A DNA stretch of 64,000 bases from Neobacillus sp. FSL H8-0543. GTDB taxonomy: Bacteria > Bacillota > Bacilli > Bacillales > Cytobacillaceae. Shown piece after piece: positions 8,519 to 16,524 of the stretch. The stretch spans positions 3,298,501-3,362,500 of the forward strand of contig NZ_CP151943.1 in the NCBI RefSeq assembly GCF_038592905.1, written 5' to 3'. Positions within the stretch are counted from its first letter, which is position 1; every line of letters begins with the position of its first letter. Below the pieces are notes generated by a model that saw only the letters and a list, made by a program, of their open reading frames with translations, searched no databases and was not told where the DNA came from. The translations under genes were made by a program, and so were the position numbers.

Positions 8519-9133
8519 ATGTGGGCATTTGTTTTGGTTGTACTGGTGTTATTCCTCATCCCAGGTCCAGCTGTTATTCTAACGATATCACAAACGGTAA
8601 GAGGGGGATTAAAGGGGGGAATTATCACTGGGGCAGGAATTGCAGTCGGTGATTTACTCCACACTATCGCAGCTGTTCTCGGACTTTCTGCGATTTTAAT
8701 GACGTCTGCACTGGCTTTTGAACTGGTTAAATACTTAGGAGCAGCTTATTTAATTTATCTCGGAATTAAAGCATTGCTTGAAAAAGCAAAAGGGCCGGAC
8801 CAGCCAGATGAGAAGGGGTTAGATTCTACTGTGTCATTTGGACAGGCGTTAGTAATTGAAGTACTTAACCCGAAAACAGCTTTATTTTTCCTAGCGTTTT
8901 TACCACAGTTCGTTAAGACAGAGGGGCCACCCGTTGTCCTTCAACTATTAACTCTGGGCTTAACCTTTGTGTTAATGAGCATACTATATACAACGCTATT
9001 AGCCTTTCTTGCCAGTTCAATTGGAAGTAGATTCTTCTCTAAAAATGGAAGGCAGTCACGCTGGCAAGGAAAGATTGTAGGAACGATCTATATTGGTCTA
9101 GGGTTACAGTTAGTTTTTCAAAGTCAAAAGTAA
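8519..9133 (+). CDS. LysE family translocator
   Basis: 204 residues, about six hydrophobic helices. The N-terminal segment LFLIPGPAVILTISQTVRGGLKGG carries the LysE/RhtB signature, and VLNPKTALFFLAFLPQF is a second conserved block. The family exports amino acids such as lysine, homoserine or threonine; the substrate cannot be set from sequence. The start follows TAGGAGAGG. It is monocistronic with a hairpin terminator at 9140-9163. Confidence 0.9.
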   Translation: MWAFVLVVLVLFLIPGPAVILTISQTVRGGLKGGIITGAGIAVGDLLHTIAAVLGLSAILMTSALAFELVKYLGAAYLIYLGIKALLEKAKGPDQPDEKGLDSTVSFGQALVIEVLNPKTALFFLAFLPQFVKTEGPPVVLQLLTLGLTFVLMSILYTTLLAFLASSIGSRFFSKNGRQSRWQGKIVGTIYIGLGLQLVFQSQK

Positions 9134-9139
9134 TACAAG

Positions 9140-9166
9140 AGCGATACATTAGTATGTATCGCTTTA
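9140..9166 (+). terminator. Terminator of the LysE gene
   Basis: Stem AGCGATACAT / ATGTATCGCT with a 4-nt loop, followed by a short TTTAAT tract. Confidence 0.75.
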
Positions 9167-9169
9167 ATA

Positions 9170-9198
9170 TTGACATGACTTTGTATTTATGATAAAAA
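9170..9198 (+). promoter_or_regulatory. Probable htpG promoter
   Basis: A consensus TTGACA at 9170-9175 is followed, 17 bp later, by a weak -10 (TAAAAA, 9193-9198). The CIRCE element begins 12 bp further on, the usual place for HrcA repression. The -10 assignment is uncertain. Confidence 0.5.
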
Positions 9199-9209
9199 AA
9201 TAGTGTCAA

Positions 9210-9236
9210 TTAGCACTCTAAGTGGTAGAGTGCTAA
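9210..9236. promoter_or_regulatory. CIRCE element (HrcA operator) upstream of htpG
   Basis: TTAGCACTC-N9-GAGTGCTAA is an exact match to the CIRCE consensus, 33 bp before the htpG start codon. The two flanking bases on each side extend the palindrome. It is expected to place htpG under the HrcA repressor. Confidence 0.95.
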
Positions 9237-9269
9237 TTGAGGTCTTACATATTTGAAAGGAGTGTAATT

Positions 9270-11144
9270 ATGGCAAAAAAACAGTTTAAAACAGAATCTA
9301 AAAGGTTATTAGAAATGATGATTAATTCCATTTATACACATCGTGAGGTATTTCTAAGGGAGTTAATTTCTAATGCTAGTGATGCAATTGATAAGCTCTA
9401 TTACAAATCCTTAACCGATACCGCTTTAGATTTTGACAAGGAAAGCTACTTTATCAAAGTAACTGCAGACAAGGAAAACAGGATCCTGAAAATCACCGAT
9501 ACTGGTATTGGAATGACCAAAGAGGAAATGGAAAGTAATCTTGGAACCATTGCCAAAAGCGGCTCGTTAGCGTTTAAAAGTGAAAATGAACTGAAGGATG
9601 GTCACGACATTATTGGGCAGTTTGGTGTTGGCTTTTATGCGGCATTTATGGTGGCTGATGTTGTAACTGTGATCAGTAAAACGTTAGGCAGTGAGGAAGC
9701 TTACAAGTGGGAATCAAAGGGTGCAGAAGGATACACGATTGTGCCTTGCGAGAAGGAATCAGTAGGTACTGAAATCATTCTATCTATCAAAGAAAACTCG
9801 GAAGACGAATCGTATGATGAGTATCTGGAGGAGTACCGTTTAAAATCAATCATAAAAAAATACTCTGACTTTATTCGCTACCCTATTAAAATGGATATTT
9901 CTGGTCAAAGACCAAAAGAAGATAGCGAAAATGAATATGTAGAGTATGTTGAAGAGCAGATTATCAACAGCATGGTGCCGATTTGGCGGAAAAATAAAAG
10001 TGAACTTACTACTGAAGATTATGAGAACTTTTATAATGAAAAACACTATGGTTTTGACAAGCCGCTAAAGCATATTCATATCAGTGTGGATGGTACGATT
10101 AGATATAACTCAATTTTATATATCCCAGAGAAAACTCCGTTTGATTTTTACTCGAAGGAATATGAAAAAGGCTTAGAGCTCTATTCAAATGGCGTGTTAA
10201 TTATGAGTAAGTGTGCAGATCTGCTTCCAGACTACTTTAGTTTTGTTAAAGGAATGGTTGATTCAGAGGATTTATCGCTTAATATTTCACGTGAGATGCT
10301 CCAGCATGATCGTCAACTAAAGCTGATTGCTAAAAATATCAATAAGAAAATTAAAAGCGAACTACAAAGCTTATTGAAAAATGAAAGAGAAAAGTATGAG
10401 GAATTTTATAAATCCTTTGGTCGTCAATTGAAATTTGGGGTATATAATGATTTCGGTAGCAATAAGGAAGTTTTACAAGACTTAATCATGTTCTACTCTT
10501 CTAAAGAGAAGAAACTAGTAACATTAGATGAGTATGTATCAAGAATGCCGGAGGATCAAAAGTATATCTATTACGCTTCTGGTGAATCGAATGAAAGAAT
10601 TGACAAGTTGCCACAGACCGAGCTTGTAGCAGATAAAGGCTATGAAATTTTATATTTCACAGATGAAGTGGATGAGTTTGCGATTAAAATGTTAATGACC
10701 TATAAAGAAAAAGAATTTAAATCTGTCTCAAGTGGCGACTTAGGCTTTGAAGCTGATGAAAAAGATAACACGGAAGATGATTCCGAAAACAAAGAATTAT
10801 TTGAGTACATGAAAGAAGTTCTTTCCGATAAAGTGAAGGCAGTAAAGGTGTCGAAGCGATTAAAATCGCACCCTGTATGCTTATCAACGGAAGGTGAAGT
10901 ATCAATTGAAATGGAAAAAATCCTAGCAGCGATGCCTGATAATCAAAATATTAAGGCGGACAAGGTGTTAGAGATTAATACAAATCACGAGGTATTCCAA
11001 GCATTAAAAGATGCGTTTGCAACCGATAAACAGAAAGTAGATTTATATACAAAACTGTTATACAATCAAGCGCTATTAATTGAAGGGTTACCGATCCAAG
11101 ACCCAGTTGAGTTTACAAATGATATCTGTAAAGTAATGGTATAA
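9270..11144 (+). CDS. htpG: Molecular chaperone HtpG (bacterial Hsp90)
   Basis: 624 residues from the ATG at 9270 (site AAAGGAGTG); the family length in Bacillus is about 626. The N-terminal GHKL ATPase domain has NASDAIDKL (Asn35), DTGIGMT and [15 protein letters not shown]; the middle domain has [15 protein letters not shown] with its catalytic-loop Arg. It is a cytosolic ATP-dependent dimeric chaperone. It is preceded by a perfect CIRCE element, which suggests HrcA control. In B. subtilis htpG is a heat-inducible gene outside the CIRCE regulon, so control here appears different. A bidirectional terminator follows. Confidence 0.97.
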   Translation: MAKKQFKTESKRLLEMMINSIYTHREVFLRELISNASDAIDKLYYKSLTDTALDFDKESYFIKVTADKENRILKITDTGIGMTKEEMESNLGTIAKSGSLAFKSENELKDGHDIIGQFGVGFYAAFMVADVVTVISKTLGSEEAYKWESKGAEGYTIVPCEKESVGTEIILSIKENSEDESYDEYLEEYRLKSIIKKYSDFIRYPIKMDISGQRPKEDSENEYVEYVEEQIINSMVPIWRKNKSELTTEDYENFYNEKHYGFDKPLKHIHISVDGTIRYNSILYIPEKTPFDFYSKEYEKGLELYSNGVLIMSKCADLLPDYFSFVKGMVDSEDLSLNISREMLQHDRQLKLIAKNINKKIKSELQSLLKNEREKYEEFYKSFGRQLKFGVYNDFGSNKEVLQDLIMFYSSKEKKLVTLDEYVSRMPEDQKYIYYASGESNERIDKLPQTELVADKGYEILYFTDEVDEFAIKMLMTYKEKEFKSVSSGDLGFEADEKDNTEDDSENKELFEYMKEVLSDKVKAVKVSKRLKSHPVCLSTEGEVSIEMEKILAAMPDNQNIKADKVLEINTNHEVFQALKDAFATDKQKVDLYTKLLYNQALLIEGLPIQDPVEFTNDICKVMV

Positions 11145-11150
11145 ATAGAA

Positions 11151-11179
11151 AATCCACACGTAATTCACACGTGTGGATT
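11151..11179. terminator. Bidirectional terminator between htpG and the SET gene
   Basis: Stem AATCCACACGT / ACGTGTGGATT, flanked by A-rich sequence before and T-rich sequence after. It serves both convergent genes. Confidence 0.85.
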
Positions 11180-11197
11180 TTTGATGTTATCAACTAA

Positions 11198-11581
11198 TTA
11201 TTCTTCTTCTTTATTGAACCATAGCGGCTCGTTGTCATCTACTTCGCCATTATAATTAATTAAAATTTCTTCGCCGGCTTTGATATCTTTATATGCAAAG
11301 AAATCAAAGGTGTGGTTTGGAAAGTTAATATCATAGACTGCATTTGGTTCATAGGAATGATTAAACAGCATGCCATATCCTAAAAGCAGTGCGGTATGAT
11401 TGATCCCATACTCAAACGCGTAATCAGCAAGCAACGTTTTTTCAATATGCACATGCTCTTCATTAGGGTAAGGTATAACTGGCGCCTCATGAATCAGTTC
11501 ACCTTTTTTGATATCACGTTTCGCGAATACGCCTCTATTTAACTCGCCATCGCTAAGTTTTGAAGTTTTAACCTCGATCAT
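11198..11581 (-). CDS. SET domain protein
   Basis: 127 residues from the ATG at 11579-11581, preceded by AGGTGA; an in-frame GTG three codons earlier lacks a good site. This is a compact SET domain with FAKRDIKKGELIHEAPVIP, the core motif FNHSYEPNA and the C-terminal YNGE. SET proteins are S-adenosylmethionine-dependent lysine methyltransferases. Bacterial stand-alone forms of this size are poorly characterised, and the target is unknown. The catalytic Tyr near the end (LINYNGE) is present. Confidence 0.85.
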   Translation of the reverse strand: MIEVKTSKLSDGELNRGVFAKRDIKKGELIHEAPVIPYPNEEHVHIEKTLLADYAFEYGINHTALLLGYGMLFNHSYEPNAVYDINFPNHTFDFFAYKDIKAGEEILINYNGEVDDNEPLWFNKEEE

Positions 11582-11730
11582 ATTCGTCACCTATAAATTC
11601 TTTCTTTGAAGTCAATTATCTTCTTAGTTTGACAGTAAATAGTGATGAAAGCAAACATTTTCATCCATCTTATAAAAATTGGAAATTAACCAAATCAGAA
11701 TATGTGTTTTTAAGGCTCTCTGAAACTTGG

Positions 11731-11924
11731 CTGTTGATTGGAGCTCCAGGCACTTCGCTTTCCGCGGGCAGTCCGGGAGCCTCCTCGTCGCTTCGCTCCT
11801 GCGGGGTCTCCCGTGACTTGCTCTTCCCGCAGGACATTGAATATGCTTCTTTGAATATGCACCGCACGAAGGAAATGCGGTAGCATTTTCGAGGAGTTCT
11901 TCGTGCCTTCCACTCCAATCAACA
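11731..11924. repeat. Bacillus-type intergenic palindromic repeat, copy B
   Basis: This copy begins with the same CTGTTGATTGGAG end as the element at 908-1041 and closes with its complement (12 of 13 bases). The left half is nearly identical to copy A, but about 60 bp of extra sequence (from about 11829) with its own small hairpin enlarges it to 194 bp. Several short open frames overlap it on both strands and are not genes. Confidence 0.75.
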
Positions 11925-11988
11925 AAGTTTAAAATCAACAATTACCGTTACAATACCATTTTTAAAAAGCTATACTTTAAAAAATGTA

Positions 11989-12124
11989 ACTTACCCACAG
12001 ATTTCACATAGTTATTAACAAGTTGGTCCATTATATCCACAGTGAATCCAGTAATATCCACAGCTTCATTCAGAATATCCACAATTTTATTAACGATTTC
12101 TCGTATCGAAGATGGTTATCCACA
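11989..12124 (+). repeat. 21-bp-phased array of DnaA-box-like TATCCACA motifs
   Basis: Five same-strand matches to the DnaA box TTATNCACA or one-base variants begin at 11991 (TTACCCACA), 12033, 12054 and 12075 (ATATCCACA each) and 12116 (the perfect box TTATCCACA). Start-to-start spacings are 42, 21, 21 and 41 bp, so all lie on one face of the helix. A degenerate copy (TTATTAACA) fills the 12012 slot. Sequence between the boxes is not conserved. It lies between repeat copy B and the 3' end of adeC. DnaA binding is inferred. Confidence 0.6.
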
Positions 12125-12138
12125 TCCGTGAGTGGAGT

Positions 12139-13878
12139 TTAAGGACTTTGGATGGGGATATGCTTAAACTTTGAGACTTGGAACAAACCTTTATCAGTAA
12201 GTTTAAGTTCTGGTATGACAGGAAGTGCTAAAAACGAAAGGGTTAGAAATGGGTTGAAGCGGTCATTTGCCCCTAGTTTTTTCAGGGCAAGATGAAGGTC
12301 GTTTAGACTAGAATAAACCTCATGATAGGGTCGATCGGACATTAATCCAGCGATAGGAAGCTCTAGTGAAGCAATAACTTCCCCATGATTGACTATAATC
12401 AACCCACCTTGCATGTTTTTTATCGCATTTGCGGCAACAGCCATATCATGGTCATTGGTTCCTGCAATAATAAGATTATGAGAATCATGTGCAATGGTCG
12501 TAGCAATCGCACCTGAAGTAAATCCGAGTCCTTTAACAATGCCTAACCCAATCTGGTGTGTCATATGGTGGCGTTCAATTACAGCCAGCTTTAATTGGTC
12601 AGCATCAGTGGAGGGTTGAAATAATCCCTTCTCACAAGTACGAATATCTTCAGTAATATGCCGAGTAACAAGGCTATTGGGAATGATTTCAATGATATTC
12701 GCTTTAATGGTATTTAGTGAAATATCAAATAGGTTTTTGGTCACTTCAGCAAAACGGACTGTTTTTCTTAATAAATCACTTTCAGGTTCAAGACTTCCAT
12801 TCCAGTCATTAACTAACAGCCCATTTTCAATAACAATTTTCCCATCCTTATATACATCAGCAATGGCGATAGTTTTAAGGTCATCAAGAAGAATGAAATC
12901 TGCTCTGTAACCAGGTGCTATCGCCCCTTTGTCGCTAAGGCCAAAGCATTCTGCTGCATTTATTGTTGCCATTTGAATGGCTGTTATTGGTGGAATTCCG
13001 CAATCAATCGCCAACCTGACATTATGGTCGATACTGCCGTCGTGGATAAGGTCGTCTAAATGTTTATCATCCGTGACGAATAGGCAGCGCCGTGCATTCC
13101 GATCATTTACGATGGAAATTAACTTCTGTAAATCCTTGGCAACAGTACCTTCGCGTATCATCAAATACATACCTCTTTTAAGTCTTTCCTTTGCATCTGC
13201 AGCAGTCGTACATTCATGATCTGTTTGAATGCCTGCCACTTTATATACATTTAAATCTTTAGCTGTTAATCCAGCTGCGTGCCCATCAATTTTTTTCCCT
13301 GCTTGTTGGGCATGGGTTAATTTATCTAACATGTCAGGGTCAGCATGAACTACAGCTGGAAAGTTCATTACCTCTGCTAATCCAAGAACGCGGGGATGCT
13401 GATAAAAGGGTTTTAAATCTGCCGCTGTAAGAATTGCGCCTGAATTTTCAAATTCTGTGGCGGGAACACAGGAAGGGAGCATAAAGTAAAAATCAAATGG
13501 GAGGGACTCTGATGAGTCTAGCATGTATTGTATGCCAATTGTGCCTGTTACATTAGCAATTTCATGAGGATCGGCAATAACAGTAGTAACACCATGTTGG
13601 AGAAGGACTTTAGCAAATTCACTTGCTGTTATCATTGACGACTCGATATGAACATGGCCGTCAATGAAAGTTGGAGATAGATAACGGCCTTTTGCATCAA
13701 TGACATTTTTTCCTTCATATTCTCCAATCCCCACAAAGTAACCATCTGAAATAGCGACATCTCCTTGAATGATTTCACCGTTAAAGACATCAATAATTTT
13801 TCCGTTTTTAATCACAGTGTCTGCAGGTTTACTGCCTGATGCAACAGAGATTCTTCTTATTAATTGATTTCTCTTCAT
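12139..13878 (-). CDS. adeC: Adenine deaminase
   Basis: 579 residues (B. subtilis AdeC has 577). It converts adenine to hypoxanthine and ammonia in purine salvage or catabolism. It is an amidohydrolase-superfamily enzyme with the metal-binding motif DGHVHIESSM near residue 73, ADPHEIANV, the GHAAGL block, and the family-specific C-terminal domain with IAHDSHNLI. The start follows AAGGGTG. The gene lies 24 nt downstream of guaD on the same strand, and the pair is probably one operon feeding the purine degradation genes transcribed divergently from 14633. Confidence 0.96.
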   Translation of the reverse strand: MKRNQLIRRISVASGSKPADTVIKNGKIIDVFNGEIIQGDVAISDGYFVGIGEYEGKNVIDAKGRYLSPTFIDGHVHIESSMITASEFAKVLLQHGVTTVIADPHEIANVTGTIGIQYMLDSSESLPFDFYFMLPSCVPATEFENSGAILTAADLKPFYQHPRVLGLAEVMNFPAVVHADPDMLDKLTHAQQAGKKIDGHAAGLTAKDLNVYKVAGIQTDHECTTAADAKERLKRGMYLMIREGTVAKDLQKLISIVNDRNARRCLFVTDDKHLDDLIHDGSIDHNVRLAIDCGIPPITAIQMATINAAECFGLSDKGAIAPGYRADFILLDDLKTIAIADVYKDGKIVIENGLLVNDWNGSLEPESDLLRKTVRFAEVTKNLFDISLNTIKANIIEIIPNSLVTRHITEDIRTCEKGLFQPSTDADQLKLAVIERHHMTHQIGLGIVKGLGFTSGAIATTIAHDSHNLIIAGTNDHDMAVAANAIKNMQGGLIIVNHGEVIASLELPIAGLMSDRPYHEVYSSLNDLHLALKKLGANDRFNPFLTLSFLALPVIPELKLTDKGLFQVSKFKHIPIQSP

Positions 13879-13902
13879 ATTTCACAACACCCTTATATAA
13901 GA

Positions 13903-14373
13903 TTAGTATTTTATTTTTTGATTTGATTTTTCCCAGGTTCTAAACGGAATATCCCCTTGGTCAGGAAAAATCTTTTTCATGGGTATTTTACGATACTCAA
14001 CAGGAAGGGAGAGTTGATCATAAATGAACTGATCATCAAACCCAATCTTTGCGGCTTCTTGTTTTGTGCAAGCATAATAAATGGCTTTAGGTCTTGCCCA
14101 ATAGATGGCTCCAATGCACATTGGACAGGGCTCACAACTTGTATAGATTTCACAATCCAGGAGTTGAAAGTCATTCAAGTATTGGCAGGCGTTCCGAATG
14201 GCTTGCACCTCGGCATGTGCCGTAGGATCGTTCGTGGCTGTTACTTCATTCCGGCCGGTACCAATAATTTTTCCGTCTTTCACAACAACCGCTCCAAAGG
14301 GTCCTCCGTGGTTGGTGAGAACATTGTTGAGTGCTTCTTGGATGGCTTTTTCCATAAAATGAATATCTGTCAT
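13903..14373 (-). CDS. guaD: Guanine deaminase (cytidine-deaminase fold)
   Basis: 156 residues from the ATG at 14371-14373 (site GAGGAGAG); B. subtilis GuaD also has 156. It deaminates guanine to xanthine. Zinc-site motifs TAHAEVQAI (His plus catalytic Glu) and SCEPCPMCIGAIYWARP (two Cys) are intact, and the domain-swapped C-terminus FIYDQL...IPF fits GuaD. It is the first gene of a guaD-adeC unit. A divergent 260-bp region separates it from the uricase genes, so nitrogen- or purine-responsive control of both directions is plausible. Confidence 0.95.
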   Translation of the reverse strand: MTDIHFMEKAIQEALNNVLTNHGGPFGAVVVKDGKIIGTGRNEVTATNDPTAHAEVQAIRNACQYLNDFQLLDCEIYTSCEPCPMCIGAIYWARPKAIYYACTKQEAAKIGFDDQFIYDQLSLPVEYRKIPMKKIFPDQGDIPFRTWEKSNQKIKY

Positions 14374-14576
14374 AAAATCTCTCCTCTTTTTTGTGTTCAT
14401 TTGTGTTCCTATTATAAAAAATGAATTTGGATAATTTTAAGGTGCACGCTATTTGCCGTGTTTGATTATATGACTAAATAATAGAAACTATTTCGTCTTT
14501 TCAATTGATATGTGAGTATTTTTAGAGAGTCGAGAATATATATAGTTTTAACAAAATGATGCTGTGTATTTGGACA

Positions 14577-14593
14577 GCAGTTCAATTGACTGC
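14577..14593. promoter_or_regulatory. Candidate operator upstream of the uricase operon
   Basis: GCAGT-TCAATTG-ACTGC is an inverted repeat about 40 bp upstream of the uraD start. It could be a binding site for a purine-catabolism regulator of PucR type; no such regulator gene is in the window and the match to a known box was not established. Confidence 0.35.
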
Positions 14594-14632
14594 CCATTGG
14601 GGTATCAAGGCTTTATTTGAAGGAGGGATGCT

Positions 14633-15151
14633 ATGGCTAGCCCAAGTAGCGGTGGAGAACTTTCAATAGAAAGTATGAATCAAATGAATAGAGAGGTATT
14701 TGTGCACACCTTGGGGTGGTTGTTTGAGGATTCTCCATGGGTTGCATGGATGGCGTGGGAAAGTCTGCCGTTTACATCACGAGAAGAACTTTTACAAACA
14801 ATGATAATAATTGTCCAAAAAGCAGAGGAAGGGAGAAAGTTAGCGCTGCTTCGTGCACATCCTGATTTAGGAACTAGATTACAAATGTCAGAGTGTTCCC
14901 AAAAGGAACAGGCAGGCGTAGGGCTAAATAAGCTTACCAAGGATGAATATGCCGAGTTTGTTACTCTTAATCATAACTATGTTGAAAAATTCGGATTCCC
15001 CTTTATCATGGCGGTAAAAGGTCAGAGGAAAGAGACCATTCTTGCTGCGATGAAAGATCGGGTGGGCAACACCTATGAGCAAGAATGCGCGACTGCCTTG
15101 AACGAGGTTTATAAAATTGCTAAGTTCCGCTTAAACGATACGATTCAATGA
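14633..15151 (+). CDS. OHCU decarboxylase (N-terminal half of a PucL-type pair)
   Basis: 172 residues. The enzyme decarboxylates 2-oxo-4-hydroxy-4-carboxy-5-ureidoimidazoline to S-allantoin, the last step of urate breakdown. Motifs are LLRAHPDLG (catalytic His), AGVGLNKLTKDEYAEFVTLNHNYVEKFGFPFI and the C-terminal EVYKIAKFRL. In B. subtilis this domain is fused to uricase as PucL. Here a single TGA ends it, and the uricase gene continues in the same frame four codons later. The start follows AAGGAGG. It is the first gene of a uraD-uricase-HIU hydrolase operon. Confidence 0.92.
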   Translation: MASPSSGGELSIESMNQMNREVFVHTLGWLFEDSPWVAWMAWESLPFTSREELLQTMIIIVQKAEEGRKLALLRAHPDLGTRLQMSECSQKEQAGVGLNKLTKDEYAEFVTLNHNYVEKFGFPFIMAVKGQRKETILAAMKDRVGNTYEQECATALNEVYKIAKFRLNDTIQ

Positions 15152-15163
15152 GAGGGATGTGAA

Positions 15164-16117
15164 ATGATGAAAAGAACGATGAGCTATGGAAAAGCAGATG
15201 TCTGGGTATATCGTACGTATGCAAAACCCCTTACCGGCGTTCGAGCCATTCCTGAATCAGCATTTACTGGTCGTAACAATATCCTTTTTGGCATGAATGT
15301 TAAAGTGGCGGTTGAAGGCGATACCTTTATTTCCTCTTTCAAGGAAGGCGATAACACATTAGTTGTTGCAACCGACTCCATGAAAAATTTTATTCTCAAG
15401 CATGCAGGGGATTATGACGGACCAACACAAGAGGGGTTTCTTGAATTTGTCGGACATCGCTTTTTAGAAACCTATTCACATATGACGGGTATCAACATCT
15501 CGGGTGAGCAAATTCCCTTTGACGAACTTCCTGTGCCCACAAATGGGAGTTTTCAACCGAGTCCGCTCGTCTTTCGGTATTCATTAAATGAACAGGCTAG
15601 TGCCCAGGTGGAAGTGAAACGCAAGGATGAAGGAATCACAACAACTAATCACCTGAGCAGTTTGAAGGGATTAAAGCTAATTAAGGTACGCGGTAGTTCA
15701 TTCTTTGGCTACGTGAAGGATGAATATACGACACTACCAGAATCAAATGATCGCCCCTTGTTTATCTTTTTAAATATCGAGTGGCGGTATAACAATTTGG
15801 AGGATGCAAGAGGAAATACGACAGATGGGTATGTAGGAGCAGAACAGGTAAGGGATATTGCTTATACCGTTTTTCATGAAGAAAACTCTCCTTCCATCCA
15901 AAACCTAATCTATCGAATTGGCTATAGAATACTAGAACGGTTCCCGCAATTGGCTGAGGTTCGCTTTGAATCTAATAACCGGACATGGGAAACTATTTTA
16001 GATGAAATTCCAAGCTCAGAAGAAGGGAAAGTTTTTACCGAGCCGCGTCCTCCCTATGGTTTTCAATGTTTTTCGATGACGCGTGAAGATTTGGAAAATC
16101 CGGAGGAATCGAGCTAA
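15164..16117 (+). CDS. Urate oxidase (uricase)
   Basis: 317 residues, cofactor-free uricase converting urate to 5-hydroxyisourate and hydrogen peroxide. Motifs are YGKADVWVYRTY (catalytic Lys), LVVATDSMKNFILKH (Thr-Asp of the active site), LIKVRGSSFFGYVKDEYTTLP, and EPRPPYGFQCFS near the end. It closely resembles the uricase of Bacillus sp. TB-90 and the C-terminal half of B. subtilis PucL. It lies in the same frame as the preceding OHCU decarboxylase gene and has its own site (GAGGGATGTG). Its stop overlaps the HIU hydrolase start by one base. Confidence 0.96.
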   Translation: MMKRTMSYGKADVWVYRTYAKPLTGVRAIPESAFTGRNNILFGMNVKVAVEGDTFISSFKEGDNTLVVATDSMKNFILKHAGDYDGPTQEGFLEFVGHRFLETYSHMTGINISGEQIPFDELPVPTNGSFQPSPLVFRYSLNEQASAQVEVKRKDEGITTTNHLSSLKGLKLIKVRGSSFFGYVKDEYTTLPESNDRPLFIFLNIEWRYNNLEDARGNTTDGYVGAEQVRDIAYTVFHEENSPSIQNLIYRIGYRILERFPQLAEVRFESNNRTWETILDEIPSSEEGKVFTEPRPPYGFQCFSMTREDLENPEESS

Positions 16118-16476
16118 TGGCTGGAAAGTTGACCACACATGTCCTTGATTTAAGCAGAGGAAAACCAGCTGTTGGTATTTTGGTGGAGCTATGGGAGGTA
16201 GTCACTGATAACGAGTTTACTCGTATTCAATATTGTTATACCAATGAAGATGGCAGAGTAGAGAAACCTCTCCTAGAGGGTAGCGCAATGAAAAAGGGAA
16301 TCTATGAACTTCGATTCTATGTGGGTGATTATTATCATAAACGAAGAGGTTTACCCGGAGATTCTTCATTCCTAAATTGTGTACCTATTCGTTTCGGGAT
16401 ATCAGAACCTGCTGACCACTATCACGTGCCGCTATTACTCTCTCCAGGTGGATATAGTACCTATCGTGGAAGTTAA
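16117..16476 (+). CDS. pucM: 5-Hydroxyisourate hydrolase (PucM)
   Basis: 119 residues, a transthyretin-related protein hydrolysing 5-hydroxyisourate to OHCU, the step between uricase and OHCU decarboxylase. The diagnostic residues are THVLDLSRGKPA (His near the N-terminus), the Arg-containing strand, DHYHVPLLLSP (second His) and the C-terminal tetrapeptide YRGS. Start and uricase stop overlap (TAATG), which implies coupled translation. With the two genes upstream it gives the full path from urate to S-allantoin. Confidence 0.96.
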   Translation: MAGKLTTHVLDLSRGKPAVGILVELWEVVTDNEFTRIQYCYTNEDGRVEKPLLEGSAMKKGIYELRFYVGDYYHKRRGLPGDSSFLNCVPIRFGISEPADHYHVPLLLSPGGYSTYRGS

Positions 16477-16524
16477 GGTGTGTGGATGGATACTTAAAAA
16501 ATTTCTGCAAGGGGAGGGATTTTT

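Noticed and set aside
11629..11941. Short open frames on both strands over the repeat element
   Set aside because: They exist because the repeat is GC-rich and lacks stops; there are no ribosome binding sites and copy A does not keep the frames.
11989..12124. Chromosomal origin of replication
   Set aside because: DnaA-like boxes are present, but dnaA, dnaN, rpmH and a typical unwinding region are not, and the neighbours are purine-salvage genes.
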